This document shows, in pieces, positions 1-9,101 of a DNA stretch of 64,000 nt. Numbering within the stretch: position 1 is the stretch's first letter; each line of letters opens with the position of its first letter. This stretch comes from Trichomonas vaginalis G3 (taxonomy: Eukaryota > Parabasalia > Trichomonadida > Trichomonadidae), in assembly GCF_026262505.1 (NCBI RefSeq), contig NC_067205.1, forward strand, positions 1,984,001-2,048,000, given 5' to 3'. The position numbers and the translations under genes were made by a program. The notes under the pieces were generated by a model that saw only the letters and a program-made list of their open reading frames with translations, was not told the origin of the DNA and did no database searches.

Positions 1-399
1 AATAGAATAGAAGACCTTGGAGAAAACGTTTATATTTCTACAAAATATAACAACTTGGCATGGTATAGATTTATGAGGATGTTAAATCAGCCTGCAGCAT
101 ATCCAGTACACCCAGACTTTTATGAAGTCGAAAACCCTAATGGAACATATGAAAATGTTTTCGACCCAGATGCTATTATTGTTCATGCTTCATTTTCTGG
201 TGCGCAAAACTCTTTCTTATGCTTGGCAAATGATTTTTACGAAAAACCTACAAAGTTATACGAACCACCAAGTGGAAGTATTTCAGACTTTCAAGTATGG
301 TTTACTACAGATGGAAGAAAAAGAATAATTCCATTATACCATGCGTTTTACTTAGAACTTAGTTTCATATACAACTACTATCGAACGGTAAAAATATAA
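1..399 (+). CDS. Virion-protein-like gene, C-terminal part (cut by window edge)
   Basis: The frame is open from base 1 and encodes the last ~132 residues of a protein almost identical to the 282-aa protein at 60524-61372 in element B. The N-terminal half lies outside the window. It contains a conserved stretch NGTYENVFDPDAIIVHASF and ends in a Tyr-rich tail. The family is also represented in element D at 37381-38263, where a YP-x-x-W...KAI-x-x-R pattern is shared in the N-terminal half. In Polinton-like elements, genes of this size beside the fibre and ATPase genes usually encode minor capsid (penton-like) proteins; that role is inferred here from context and not proved by a motif. It converges on the 80-aa gene, 4 bp from its stop. 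Confidence 0.6.
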   Translation, partial: NRIEDLGENVYISTKYNNLAWYRFMRMLNQPAAYPVHPDFYEVENPNGTYENVFDPDAIIVHASFSGAQNSFLCLANDFYEKPTKLYEPPSGSISDFQVWFTTDGRKRIIPLYHAFYLELSFIYNYYRTVKI

Positions 400-403
400 T
401 TTT

Positions 404-646
404 TTAATACGGTTGAGGTGTTGGATTTGGTTGCCAACTAGACTGTGGTGCAGGTTCAGGCTGTTGTATAACAGGAGCTTGTTCTTCTGGTTCAGGGTCT
501 TTAGGTATAATACCAACAAACTGACCTACCCTTTTACCAATATTTTTGACTCCGTTCCAAATTCCTCTTCCTACGGTTTTTATTCCATTCCATATACCTC
601 TTCCAACATTTCGAAAGAAGTTTCCTATCTTACTGAAGAAACCCAT
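404..646 (-). CDS. 80-aa amphipathic Gly/Trp-repeat protein, possible membrane-active virion protein
   Basis: ATG at 646 follows an A/T-rich leader with a TTTTTA run about 15 bp upstream, as for its neighbours. The N-terminal half has Gly-spaced basic-hydrophobic repeats (GRGIWNGIK, then GRGIWNGVK), which would form an amphipathic helix. The C-terminal third is Pro/Gln-rich (PEPEEQAPVIQQPEPAP). The near-identical copy in element B lies at 60277-60519. Adenovirus protein VI and Polinton counterparts have an amphipathic membrane-lytic helix, so a capsid-internal lytic or cement role is possible, but this is inference from composition only. I do not recognise the family. Confidence 0.6.
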   Translation of the reverse strand: MGFFSKIGNFFRNVGRGIWNGIKTVGRGIWNGVKNIGKRVGQFVGIIPKDPEPEEQAPVIQQPEPAPQSSWQPNPTPQPY

Positions 647-664
647 TTTACTATATGTAAAAAT

Positions 665-1027
665 CTAATGTCCGCCTAGTCTCTTACGTTTCCTGTTGAG
701 TTCCATAGCATTCTTTAACTGGAGCTCATACATTCTGTTTCTCCTCTGGTAGAAAACATATTCTGGGTCAACTCCTGTGTTCGCGTCATCTGCATAAAGT
801 TGTTTATATCCCACTTCAGGGTTTGTATAAAACTCTTTCCATCTCATATTTGCATACCATGGTGGCAAACCTAACGCAGCGTCATTTGACATGGCAGTTT
901 GCATTTGTACATCTGTTGGCACTTGACCATAGTTTGCCATTGCAGTTTGTATTCTAACTTCATTTGGAATATTCTCTGGGTTTGGTTGTCCAGGTTGCTG
1001 TGCATTCGCTAAGTTCTGTGCGTCCAT
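665..1027 (-). CDS. 120-aa Gln/Asn/Pro-rich protein, conserved in elements A and B
   Basis: It runs from ATG at 1027, after TTTTTATC in the leader, to a stop 18 bp before the next gene. The N-terminal 30 residues are Ala/Asn/Gln/Pro-rich. A short direct repeat, IQTAMANYGQVPTD then MQTAMSNDAALG, follows, then a charged C-terminus with RRNRMYELQLKNAME and a basic end (NRKRKRLGGH). No enzyme motif is visible. The copy in element B (59895-60258) is nearly identical in sequence but broken. Position within the small-gene cluster next to the 80-aa amphipathic protein suggests a structural or virion-associated role. Function unknown. Confidence 0.6.
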   Translation of the reverse strand: MDAQNLANAQQPGQPNPENIPNEVRIQTAMANYGQVPTDVQMQTAMSNDAALGLPPWYANMRWKEFYTNPEVGYKQLYADDANTGVDPEYVFYQRRNRMYELQLKNAMELNRKRKRLGGH

Positions 1028-1050
1028 TTAATATTAGATAAAAATATCTC

Positions 1051-1182
1051 TTACGAGTACATATACTGAACATTTGCAGGCATTGGTTCATCTTCATATT
1101 CTCTGTACTTTTCTGCCACGTCAAAGAAATAAATGACACAATGGAAAAAACCTAAAACAAGTAGTCCGATTTCAAACCACAT
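1051..1182 (-). CDS. 43-aa single-pass membrane protein
   Basis: ATG at 1182 lies inside the end of the methyltransferase locus, and the frame ends at a TAA at 1051-1053. The product starts MWFEIGLLVLGFFHCVIY, a clear hydrophobic segment of about 18 residues, followed by a charged tail (EKYREYEDEPMPANV). The same 43-codon frame is conserved and open in element B at 59740-59871 with only a few conservative changes, which supports it as a real gene. It resembles the tiny membrane proteins common in small dsDNA viruses. Function unknown; a capsid-internal membrane or lysis role would be speculation. Confidence 0.6.
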   Translation of the reverse strand: MWFEIGLLVLGFFHCVIYFFDVAEKYREYEDEPMPANVQYMYS

Positions 1183-1986
1183 TTACTTACTAATAAAATT
1201 TCTTTGTTATGACACTTTCTCCAGTTTATAGGACCTCTCTCATATTCTATCTTGTCATATATAAACTCATAGTCATGTATGTCCTCTAACCATCTCATAA
1301 CGGTTTCCAAACCACTTTTATCGGATGTAAAGTAAAAGCATGGATGGTTATGTATAACGTCTAAAGTTTCTAAAGAGTCTCTCAAAGTCCAGTCTACTTG
1401 GTATTGAAAAATCCCATGTGTTATAGAACGGCGGGTCCACTATAAAGAAAACATTTTCCTTGTCTTTATATTTTTCATACAAATCTGTCCAATGACATCT
1501 CACAAACTCTATACCCTCAATATATTTTTCTATGTCCTCTTTGAAAACATTTGTATAGTTAAGATATAAAACTTTTGACATAAGTGTTTCAATGTCATGA
1601 ACTCTTATAGCACCACTATATAATAGTCTAGCAGATATACTATCCCAGTCTATATATTCTGCTTTTTTCAAAACCTCTCTCACAATATTTTTGTTATCTA
1701 ATGGTATACGTTCCATCTTACCTATCTGAATCTTTTCTTTTAACTCTTTCAATATATTGTTTGTGTCTGGTATATGTTTGAGACGGTCCATATAGTTGTC
1801 GAAGTCATTGCATATAATCTTTGAGTCAGGGAATATTGTATGGCACAAATGGGATATATAGAAACTTCCACCGAACAAATCTACAAATGTTAGACCATTC
1901 GGTAGTTTCTTAAGTTCTCTCAATATAATATCTTTACATTTACTCTTATTTCCAAAGAACGGTAACGGAGGTTTTGTAAAATTCAT
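1152..1986 (-). pseudogene. Adenine-specific DNA methyltransferase (Dam/D12 class), broken copy
   Basis: The locus reads as a D12-class (Dam-like) N6-adenine methyltransferase: an N-terminal PPLPFFGNKSK segment, the SAM-binding motif FVDLFGGS at about residues 34-41, and a catalytic DPPFYNT motif (a variant of DPPY) near residue 190. The counterpart in element B (58937-59755) is open over its full 272 residues; this copy is broken, with about one break, and is a fossil. Many Mavericks and related viruses carry such methyltransferases, which could mark element DNA at GATC. Here GATC is also the centre of the intergenic cassettes. The gene lies between the 43-aa protein and the repeat-filled terminal region. 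Confidence 0.75.
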
Positions 1987-2530
1987 TTATATATAATAAT
2001 AAAAATGTTTTTTCCTGAAAAGTGACAGAAAAGTGACAAAACATGTACGAAGAAATCATGAAAATTCAAGAGGTGAGAAAACAGGTGAGAAAACAGGTGA
2101 GATCTAACCTTCTACCCTAAACTTTATTTTTGTCTGATTTTACGAAGAAGTCTTGACAAAACATTTACGAAGAAATCATGAAAATTCAAGAGGGTAGAAA
2201 AGAGGTTAGAAAAGAGGTTAGATCTAACCTTCTACCCTAAATTATATTTTTGTCTGATTTTACGAAGAAGTTTTGACAAAACATTTACGAAGAAGTCTTG
2301 ACAAATTCATGAGGTGAGAAAAGAGGTGAGAAAACAGGTGAGATCTCACCTCTTCACCTAAATTATATTTTTGGTCATTTACACTCATTACGAAGAAGAA
2401 GTCTTGACAAAACATGTACGAAGAAATCATGACAAATTCAAGAGGGTAGAAAAGAGGTTAGAAAAGAGGTTAGATCTAACCTTCTACCCTAAACATTATT
2501 TTTGGTCCTTTACACTCATTACGAAGAAGA
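1987..2530. repeat. Four GATC-centred word cassettes (GGTGA/GGTTA type)
   Basis: At about 2070-2125, 2190-2250, 2310-2370 and 2440-2500 there are four cassettes of three direct words (GGTGA, or GGTAG followed by GGTTA) spaced by AAAACA/AAAAGA, an AGATCT centre, then inverted words and a TTATTTTT tail. Cassettes 2 and 4 use GGTTA throughout, cassette 3 uses GGTGA throughout, and cassette 1 has GGTGA on one side and TAACC on the other. They alternate with partial ~25-bp repeat units. No gene is visible here. Confidence 0.8.
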
Positions 2531-3400
2531 AGTCTTGACAAAACATTTACGTTCATGTTTGACAAAACATTTACGAAGAAATCATGACAAAACATTTACG
2601 AAGAAGTCTTGACAAAACATTTACGATGAAATCTTGACAAAACATTTACGAAGAAGTCTTGACAAAACATTTACGATGAAATCTTGACAAAACATTTACG
2701 AAGAAGTCTTGACAAAACATTTACGATGAAATCTTGACAAAACATTTACGAAGAAGTCTTGACAAAACATTTACGATGAAATCTTGACAAAACATTTACG
2801 AAGAAGTCTTGACAAAACATTTACGAAGAAATCATGACAAAACATTTACGAAGAAGTCTTGACAAAACATTTACGAAGAAGTCTTGACAAAACATTTACG
2901 AAGAAGTCTTGACAAAACATTTACGTTCATGTTTGACAAAACATTTACGATGAAATCATGACAAAACATTTACGAAGAAGTCTTGACAAAACATTTACGA
3001 AGAAGTCTTGACAAAACATTTACGAAGAAGTCTTGACAAAACATTTACGAAGAAGTCTTGACAAAACATTTACGATGAAATCTTGACAAAACATTTACGA
3101 AGAAGTCTTGACAAAACATTTACGATGAAATCTTGACAAAACATTTACGAAGAAGTCTTGACAAAACATTTACGAAGAAGTCTTGACAAAACATTTACGA
3201 AGAAGTCTTGACAAAACATTTACGAAGAAGTCTTGACAAAACATTTACGATGAAATCTTGACAAAACATTTACGAAGAAGTCTTGACAAAACATTTACGA
3301 TGAAATCTTGACAAAACATTTACGAAGAAGTCTTGACAAAACATTTACGATGAAATCTTGACAAAACATTTACGAAGAAGTCTTGACAATGTTATATACG
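2531..3400. repeat. ~25-bp tandem array (TTGACAAAACATTTACG...)
   Basis: About 35 head-to-tail units of the form TTGACAAAACATTTACG plus AAGAAGTC or ATGAAATC. Two main unit types alternate over long stretches, giving a 50-bp higher-order period. A rarer unit has GTTCATGT in place of GAAGAAGTCT. The same repeat family fills the middle of element C, on both strands. Element B has only one GACAAAACAT equivalent at this place. No coding potential: the period is not a multiple of three in most stretches. Confidence 0.9.
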
Positions 3401-3534
3401 AAAACGATAAAAACGGTTTGACAGAAAAGTGACAACTTTACGTGTCAAAAATATAAAAAGTGATATTTTATTCATCATTATCTTCTTCATAATTTATTTC
3501 ATATTCTTCGTCTTACCAACAAAAGATGGGAATG

Positions 3535-4245
3535 TGAACAATTGCGGGCAATTTTTAGCCATTTTGGCTTGGAACTAGAGCCTGCGAGGTACATGGATAG
3601 TATCAGTACCTCACAGGCTCTAGTTCTCTATATGGCGCCGAGAAATTTTGGTGAAATGTGGTCGCATTTCACCAAAATTTTTTCGGCGCCATAGGATGAA
3701 TTGGAGGGTGAGAGATATTATTTCATACAATACTACTCTCACCCTCCAATTCCCAGCCAAAATGGCTAAAAATTGCCCGCAATGTGAACAATTGCGGGCA
3801 ATTTTTAGCCATTTTGGCTTGGAACTAGAGCCTGCGAGGTACATGGATAGTATCAGTACCTCACAGGCTCTAGTTCTCTATATGGCGCCGAGAAATTTTG
3901 GTGAAATGTGGTCGCATTTCACCAAAATTTTTTCGGCGCCATAGGATGAATTGGAGGGTGAGAGATATTATTTCATACAATACTACTCTCACCCTCCAAT
4001 TCCCAGCCAAAATGGCTAAAAATTGCCCGCAATGTGAACAATTGCGGGCAATTTTTAGCCATTTTGGCTTGGAACTAGAGCCTGCGAGGTACATGGATAG
4101 TATCAGTACCTCACAGGCTCTAGTTCTCTATATGGCGCCGAGAAATTTTGGTGAAATGTGGTCGCATTTCACCAAAATTTTTTCGGCGCCATAGGATGAA
4201 TTGGAGGGTGAGAGATATTATTTCATACAATACTACTCTCACCCT
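3535..4245. repeat. Three ~250-bp units, each a string of long hairpins
   Basis: The unit repeats at ~250-bp spacing (3535, 3785, 4035). Each unit is made of consecutive inverted repeats: arms CAATTGCGGGCAATTTTTAG around an AATGTGAACA junction; arms GAACTAGAGCCTGYGAGGTA around a short loop; arms ATGGCGCCGARAAATTTTGG; and arms GAATTGGAGGGTGAGAG. Every segment can pair with its neighbour. Open frames of 74 and 98 codons on both strands are a by-product of the repetition; I do not call them genes. Confidence 0.9.
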
Positions 4246-4301
4246 CAATTTTAATTACTTAAACTCATTCTATTTTTTTGACATGTAAATGTCACTTTTA
4301 C

Positions 4302-4331
4302 TGAGATCTGACACAATGTCAGATCTCTTTT
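4302..4331. terminator. GATC-bearing hairpin followed by a T run
   Basis: GAGATCTGACA and its complement TGTCAGATCTC are separated by two to four bases and followed by TTTTTTTC. It has the shape of a terminator hairpin, but T. vaginalis does not use intrinsic bacterial terminators, so its role is unknown. It lies between the hairpin units and the last tandem array and again centres on AGATCT. Confidence 0.4.
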
Positions 4332-4345
4332 TTTCGTATATAAGA

Positions 4346-4530
4346 ACAAAACATTTACGATGAAATCTTGACAAAACATTTACGAAGAAGTCTTGACAAA
4401 ACATTTACGAAGAAGTCTTGACAAAACATTTACGAAGAAGTCTTGACAAAACATTTACGAAGAAGTCTTGACAAAACATTTACGAAGAAGTCTTGACAAA
4501 ACATTTACGAAGAAGTCTTGACAAAACATG
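4346..4530. repeat. ~25-bp tandem array, second block
   Basis: Seven units of the same TTGACAAAACATTTACGAAG type as 2531-3400, resuming on the far side of the hairpin units. The hairpin block therefore sits inside the array. Confidence 0.85.
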
Positions 4531-4674
4531 AAAACATATATAATTTGTGAAAAGTGACACATTATATATAATGTTTTCGACCCAGAAGACTAACAATTTT
4601 CCGAATAAAAAACTTCATTTATACTAAACATCAACAGGGCTAGAAGGCACGAAGTGCCTGGAAGCCCCACTACC
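4531..4674. repeat. Terminal region of element A
   Basis: Read on the minus strand from 4674 inward, the sequence (GGTAGTGGGGCTTCCAGGC, then a GCACTTCGTGCC-type mini-palindrome, CTAGCCC, and GATGTTTAGTATAAATGAAG) matches the left end of element B at 58624-58690. Further in, TTTCACAAATTATATATG is also shared. Beyond 4674 is a run of T and then unrelated DNA, which fixes the boundary to within the homopolymer. Confidence 0.75.
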
Positions 4675-4689
4675 TTTTTTTTTTTTTTG

Positions 4690-4825
4690 AATATAAGCAA
4701 AGATTTGAATCAAAATCTTAGACCTAAGCCGCTCGATTCGCTCGCGGCTTCCGCGAATTACAGATCAGCAAAGATTTGAATCAAAATCTTCGAACTAAGC
4801 CGATCGCTTCGCTCGCGGCTTTCTT
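4690..4825. repeat. Two ~76-bp direct repeats with GC-rich palindromes
   Basis: GCAAAGATTTGAATCAAAAT occurs at about 4692 and 4768. Each copy is followed by a GCCGMTCG...CGCTCGCGGC hairpin. They abut the end of element A and may be the edge of another inserted element. The GC-rich hairpins resemble the mini-palindromes found inside elements B and D. Confidence 0.6.
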
Positions 4826-6592
4826 TATTATTTTAAATTTGCATATTTCCATCAAAAGTTCATAAGGTAAAAAATTTCGTTTATTTTTACTAAGAAAAAA
4901 AAAGGTTTTTGATAATAAATTTATTTTATTTCGAAAAAGTAGCAATTAGGGTTGTTAAAAATATCAAAAATTAGCGTTTTGAAGACACCATGGTGTCTTA
5001 TAATTTTCCCTTCCTTATTGGCGTGTAGAAATAAATGCGCCAATAGATTGAAGAAGAAGAATTGTTTTTCTCTTAATGAACTTTAATCCTTTTGATATAA
5101 GAATATTAAAAACATTAATATAATTTCGATTTCGGAAATTAAATTTCCAGATTTTTTGTCGATTTCGGAAATAACAGGATCCCGCATCCAACACGCAACA
5201 ACAAAACACAAAACACACTTTTTGGTTCTTTCATCGTTTTAATCGTAATTTATGTAATACATGATTTGGATAAATTTTACAAAAATAGAACCTATATTAT
5301 ATTCTTTTCAAAGATTCTTGCAAATCATCAAAAATAATTGTATTTTAAAAAACGATCAAATTATCCTTTCATTATTTTAAACTTAAATTAGTTTTTATGA
5401 TTGACTAAAGCAATCATATTTATTCATCATTAAATAAACAAAAAAATAATATTTGAGAGTTATTTCAAAAAAAAAAACGCATTGAATTTATTAATTTGTC
5501 TCAATTTCAGTATTATAAATTTTTATAATTTCAATATTTTGAAATACACTTTTTAATATTTCAATATTTATGATATTTCAATGTATTAAGTGGTCTCAAA
5601 TTGAGCTTCTCAAATATAAGTTGGCCTATTCAAATAATAAAATTAAATAATATTTAAAATAATAAATAAAAGTAAGGGTTTCGTTTTGCTAAAATTGTCA
5701 ATTTTATAGCATATTTGTTTTTGGATGTTTTGCGAAATCAAAAAAAAAACAAAAACTATGATATACAATGTGTGTGTAAAGAAAATACTTTATTTACTAG
5801 TTAAAAAATCATTTGGTATTGATCAAGTTATTTTTTCTGGATAAGATATTATATGGATAATTGGATAGAAAATACAATTATATAATCTTGTACCTGGTTT
5901 AATTAAGCTAATTGTCATCAGAAACTTGTAATTTTTATGAATTTCAGATTTTCTTTTCATTACTGCTTTTCTTAATAGGTCAAGTTCTTATTTACGTTAT
6001 AAAGTATGATATTTACAAATATCAAGTTATCGTGTTTTTTGAGAAATTATGAGAAACAAACAAAAATGAAAAAGATAGGAATAACAATGAATAGTGATGT
6101 GGGTATAGAAAATGTAAGAGATATGAATGCAAAGCAATCAGTATTTAGGACATTGACCATAGATTTCGAAAAAAAAAATGCTGCATATTGAGCGAAAACT
6201 ATGATTATATTATAAGGCTGTCATTTAAAGCATAATGAAACTATTCCCTTTTCATTTTAATCGAATAAGATAGTAAAGATTTTTGAATTAGCTAGAAACT
6301 GATGAGATGTTTTCACAAATCAGATTTTTAATCTCTATAATGCATAATTCACTCAATATCTCAATTTTGATATTGCGAGATATTTTTGCTATCGGTTTCG
6401 CAATTTTGACACAATAGCAAGAGGGTTCTATTGTTGTAAACAGAAATTCATCAAAAGTGACACCTCAGAAAAGCTAAAATATTGAATTTTTGGAACTTTT
6501 GATAGAGCACGTTTTTAAATATTAATTTAAGTAAATGTATATTTTGTAAAGATTCTTTTTAATAAAAAAATAAAATTTTGAAGAAGAACACA
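4826..6592. other. Gene-free AT-rich DNA
   Basis: No convincing coding region on either strand. Longest frames (5015-5218 minus, 6006-6191 plus) have no family resemblance and a composition expected by chance. It holds an 18-bp perfect palindrome AAGACACCATGGTGTCTT at about 4982-4999, and long homopolymer A/T runs. The AGACACC/GGTGTCT word recurs near 7490, 7550 and 7735. Confidence 0.5.
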
Positions 6593-6893
6593 AAATCTTC
6601 TGAAAAATAATATCACATAAACTCATATTATTTTCTAATATATAACTATTTTATATAAAAATCAAATTCAATGATCTTAAAAGCGAAGGATAAACCTCAA
6701 AATTTACGAATATAATGAGTGGGAATATAATGCTTATCTATCATAAAACCATATGAAATATTCCCACTCATTATATTCGTAAATTTTGAGGTTTATCCTT
6801 CGCTTTTAAGATCATTGAATTTGATTTTTATATAAAATAGTTATATATTAGAAAATAATATGAGTTTATGTGATATTATTTTTCAGAAGATTT
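6593..6893. repeat. Long perfect inverted repeat, 136-bp arms, 29-bp loop
   Basis: Left arm 6593-6728 and right arm 6758-6893 are exact reverse complements as far as I can read, separated by 29 bp. The outer ends are AAATCTTCTGAAAAATAA and its complement; the inner ends are AGTGGGAATAT and its complement. No ORF or TIR-type motif lies inside. It could be a fold-back element, or encode a hairpin RNA. Confidence 0.9.
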
Positions 6894-7840
6894 CATTCTA
6901 TATGCCTATGAAAAGTACTCTCAAAACTAACTTTTTCCTAATTATAATTAAATCTAGAATATTGTATTATGCTTAGTATTATTTCATTTTTCTCATTCAA
7001 TTTAGAATTTACAAATGTCAAAAAATTGAGAGCTGTCACTTTTGATGAATTTCTGTTTATTACACTATAAGCATTATTATCAACGTAGAATCTGAATATC
7101 ATATCAGAAAATGTCGCAAATCTGACATTTACCCGACCAAATAGCAAAAATAATTGAATACTTTTCGCAAAAACTTTAAAAATCGATAAAAATATGAAAT
7201 ATAGATATTAAAGAGACTTTTTAGATAATATTCATAAAGATTTTCCAAAAATATGATACCGCAAAATTAAAAAAGTGACGTCTTGAGTGGAGTCAAAGGT
7301 CGAAATTGCTAGCTAAATGTTTTTTTAGCGAAATTGCGTATTGTACGTTTTTTTCGCAAAACGAAACCCTTAATAAAAGTGATTGAGGTCATAGCAAAAC
7401 GGCTGTTTCAGTCATTAATTCTTAAAAATAAAAAGGGTAAAAACTAAATACAATGGGTAAAATTCAATAGTGTCTGTGCTATCGTTCAATTTGAAGGTGT
7501 CTTTTGAAACCGCAAGACACATTGAATTTTTGAATAGTGTATTATGGTTTGACAGACACCAATGAAAAAATAAAATGATATTTATTTTAAATATATAAGA
7601 TCCTTATATAAAATATAAATATTTTATCGTTTTATTTTCTTGTTTTAGAAATGTTTTTTATTGAAAAATCAATAAAACTAACTCCAAAATAAAATTTTTG
7701 ATTTAAAGACACTATGATGACACCAGGCAAATCTTCCAAGACACCTATTAGAGATGTGAAAACTTAAATTTTATAATCCCTGGGATGCACTTTCTTCGAT
7801 TTTTTTTTAATTTTTGGGATAAATTTTGACATCTGAGTGT
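6894..7840. other. Gene-free AT-rich DNA
   Basis: No supported gene. A 69-codon minus frame (6938-7147) lacks any family feature. The word TGTCACTTTTGATGAATTTC at about 7036 also appears, inverted, near 6444 (GAAATTCATCAAAAGTGACA), so a larger, diverged inverted arrangement surrounds the perfect hairpin at 6593-6893. Confidence 0.4.
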
Positions 7841-8254
7841 GGGACAAACTATCCAGTGTCACTTTTTTATTAACCTTATTTTAAAAAATTAATAAAATAA
7901 TAATAAAAAATTATTTGAATCTTTTACATTAATTGTTTCTTTTTTAAAAGTACCTTTAAAGTACAATAAACAAGATTTGAATCTATTGATCCTTGTTGCA
8001 AACTTGAATATATTGCTTCAAGCATTTTTGAGAGTAGCCCATGCTAGCTTTTATCTCTTCTTGGATACCAAACTGGAGGAGCTCCATAGTGTTGAATATC
8101 ACGGGCTCCATACAACAAATTGAATAAGGTATTTCAAAATTTGAAGGAAATGGTCCATCATTGAATGTAGTGGCCGGGAATTGAATGACATACAGATAGT
8201 TTGAGGAAATTTGTTATAAATTATAATATAATTGAAGAATTAATTATCAAAACA

Positions 8255-9101
8255 AGTCTAAGAGCCATTTGTCAGATTTTCCCGAAATGCAAGGTTAAGA
8301 TTTTAGCAGCGACTAACTTTGAGTGTACATATATAATTGTTATACTGAGTACTTTCTATCTGTGTTACTTATTTGAGTCTAAGAGCCATTTGTCAGATTT
8401 TCCCGAAATGCAAGGTTAAGACTTTAGCAGCGACTAACTTTGAGTGTACATATATAATTGTTATACTGAGTACTTTCTATCTGTGTTACTTATTTGAGTC
8501 TAAGAGCCATTTGTCAGATTTTCCCGAAATGCAAGGTTAAGATTTTAGCAGCGACTAACTTTGAGTGTACATATATAATTGTTATACTGAGTACTTTCTA
8601 TCTGTGTTACTTATTTGAGTCTAAGAGCCATTTGTCAGATTTTCCCGAAATGCAAGGTTAAGACTTTAGCAGCGACTAACTTTGAGTGTACATATATAAT
8701 TGTTATACTGAGTACTTTCTATCTGTGTTACTTATTTGAGTCTAAGAGCCATTTGTCAGATTTTCCCGAAATGCAAGGTTAAGACTTTAGCAGCGACTAA
8801 CTTTGAGTGTACATATATAATTGTTATACTGAGTACTTTCTATCTGTGTTACTTATTTGAGTCTAAGAGCCATTTGTCAGATTTTCCCGAAATGCAAGGT
8901 TAAGATTTTAGCAGCGACTAACTTTGAGTGTACATATATAATTGTTATACTGAGTACTTTCTATCTGTGTTACTTATTTGAGTCTAAGAGCCATTTGTCA
9001 GATTTTCCCGAAATGCAAGGTTAAGACTTTAGCAGCGACTAACTTTGAGTGTACATATATAATTGTTATACTGAGTACTTTCTATCTGTGTTACTTATTT
9101 G
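8255..9101. repeat. 121-bp satellite, 7 copies
   Basis: Each unit begins AGTCTAAGAGCCATTTGTCA. Copies are almost identical; the main visible variation is GATTTTAG versus GACTTTAG, in the order T, C, T, C, C, T, C, which suggests amplification of a two-unit block. The short frames seen in it (72 and 78 codons) are repeat shadows. Confidence 0.9.

Larger units (their letters stand above)
1..4674. mobile_element. Maverick/Polinton-type element A (right-hand end; continues off the left edge)
   Basis: The gene order virion protein, 80-aa protein, 120-aa protein, 43-aa membrane protein and adenine methyltransferase, followed by the terminus, is the mirror image of the left part of element B at 58624. 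Both end in the same terminal sequence beginning GGTAGTGGGGCTTCCAGGC when read inward. Only one end lies in the window, so no target-site duplication can be tested. The copy is a fossil: at least the methyltransferase is broken. A differs from B by about 2.5 kb of repeats between methyltransferase and terminus. The family call rests on resemblance of the gene set to trichomonad Mavericks, with the integrase and fibre genes seen in copy B. Confidence 0.75.

Noticed and set aside
2531-3400. CRISPR array
   Set aside because: Units are contiguous with no unique spacers of constant length, there are no cas genes, and the setting is eukaryotic.
3620-4194. Pairs of 74- and 98-codon frames on both strands of the hairpin units
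   Set aside because: They are exact copies repeated with the 250-bp unit and overlap antisense; the units are explained by inverted repeats.
4302-4331. Classical intrinsic terminator
   Set aside because: The shape fits, but the presumed host does not use such terminators; listed only as a hairpin with low confidence.
6006-6191. 61-codon plus frame
   Set aside because: Short, low complexity, no initiator-like element, no family resemblance.
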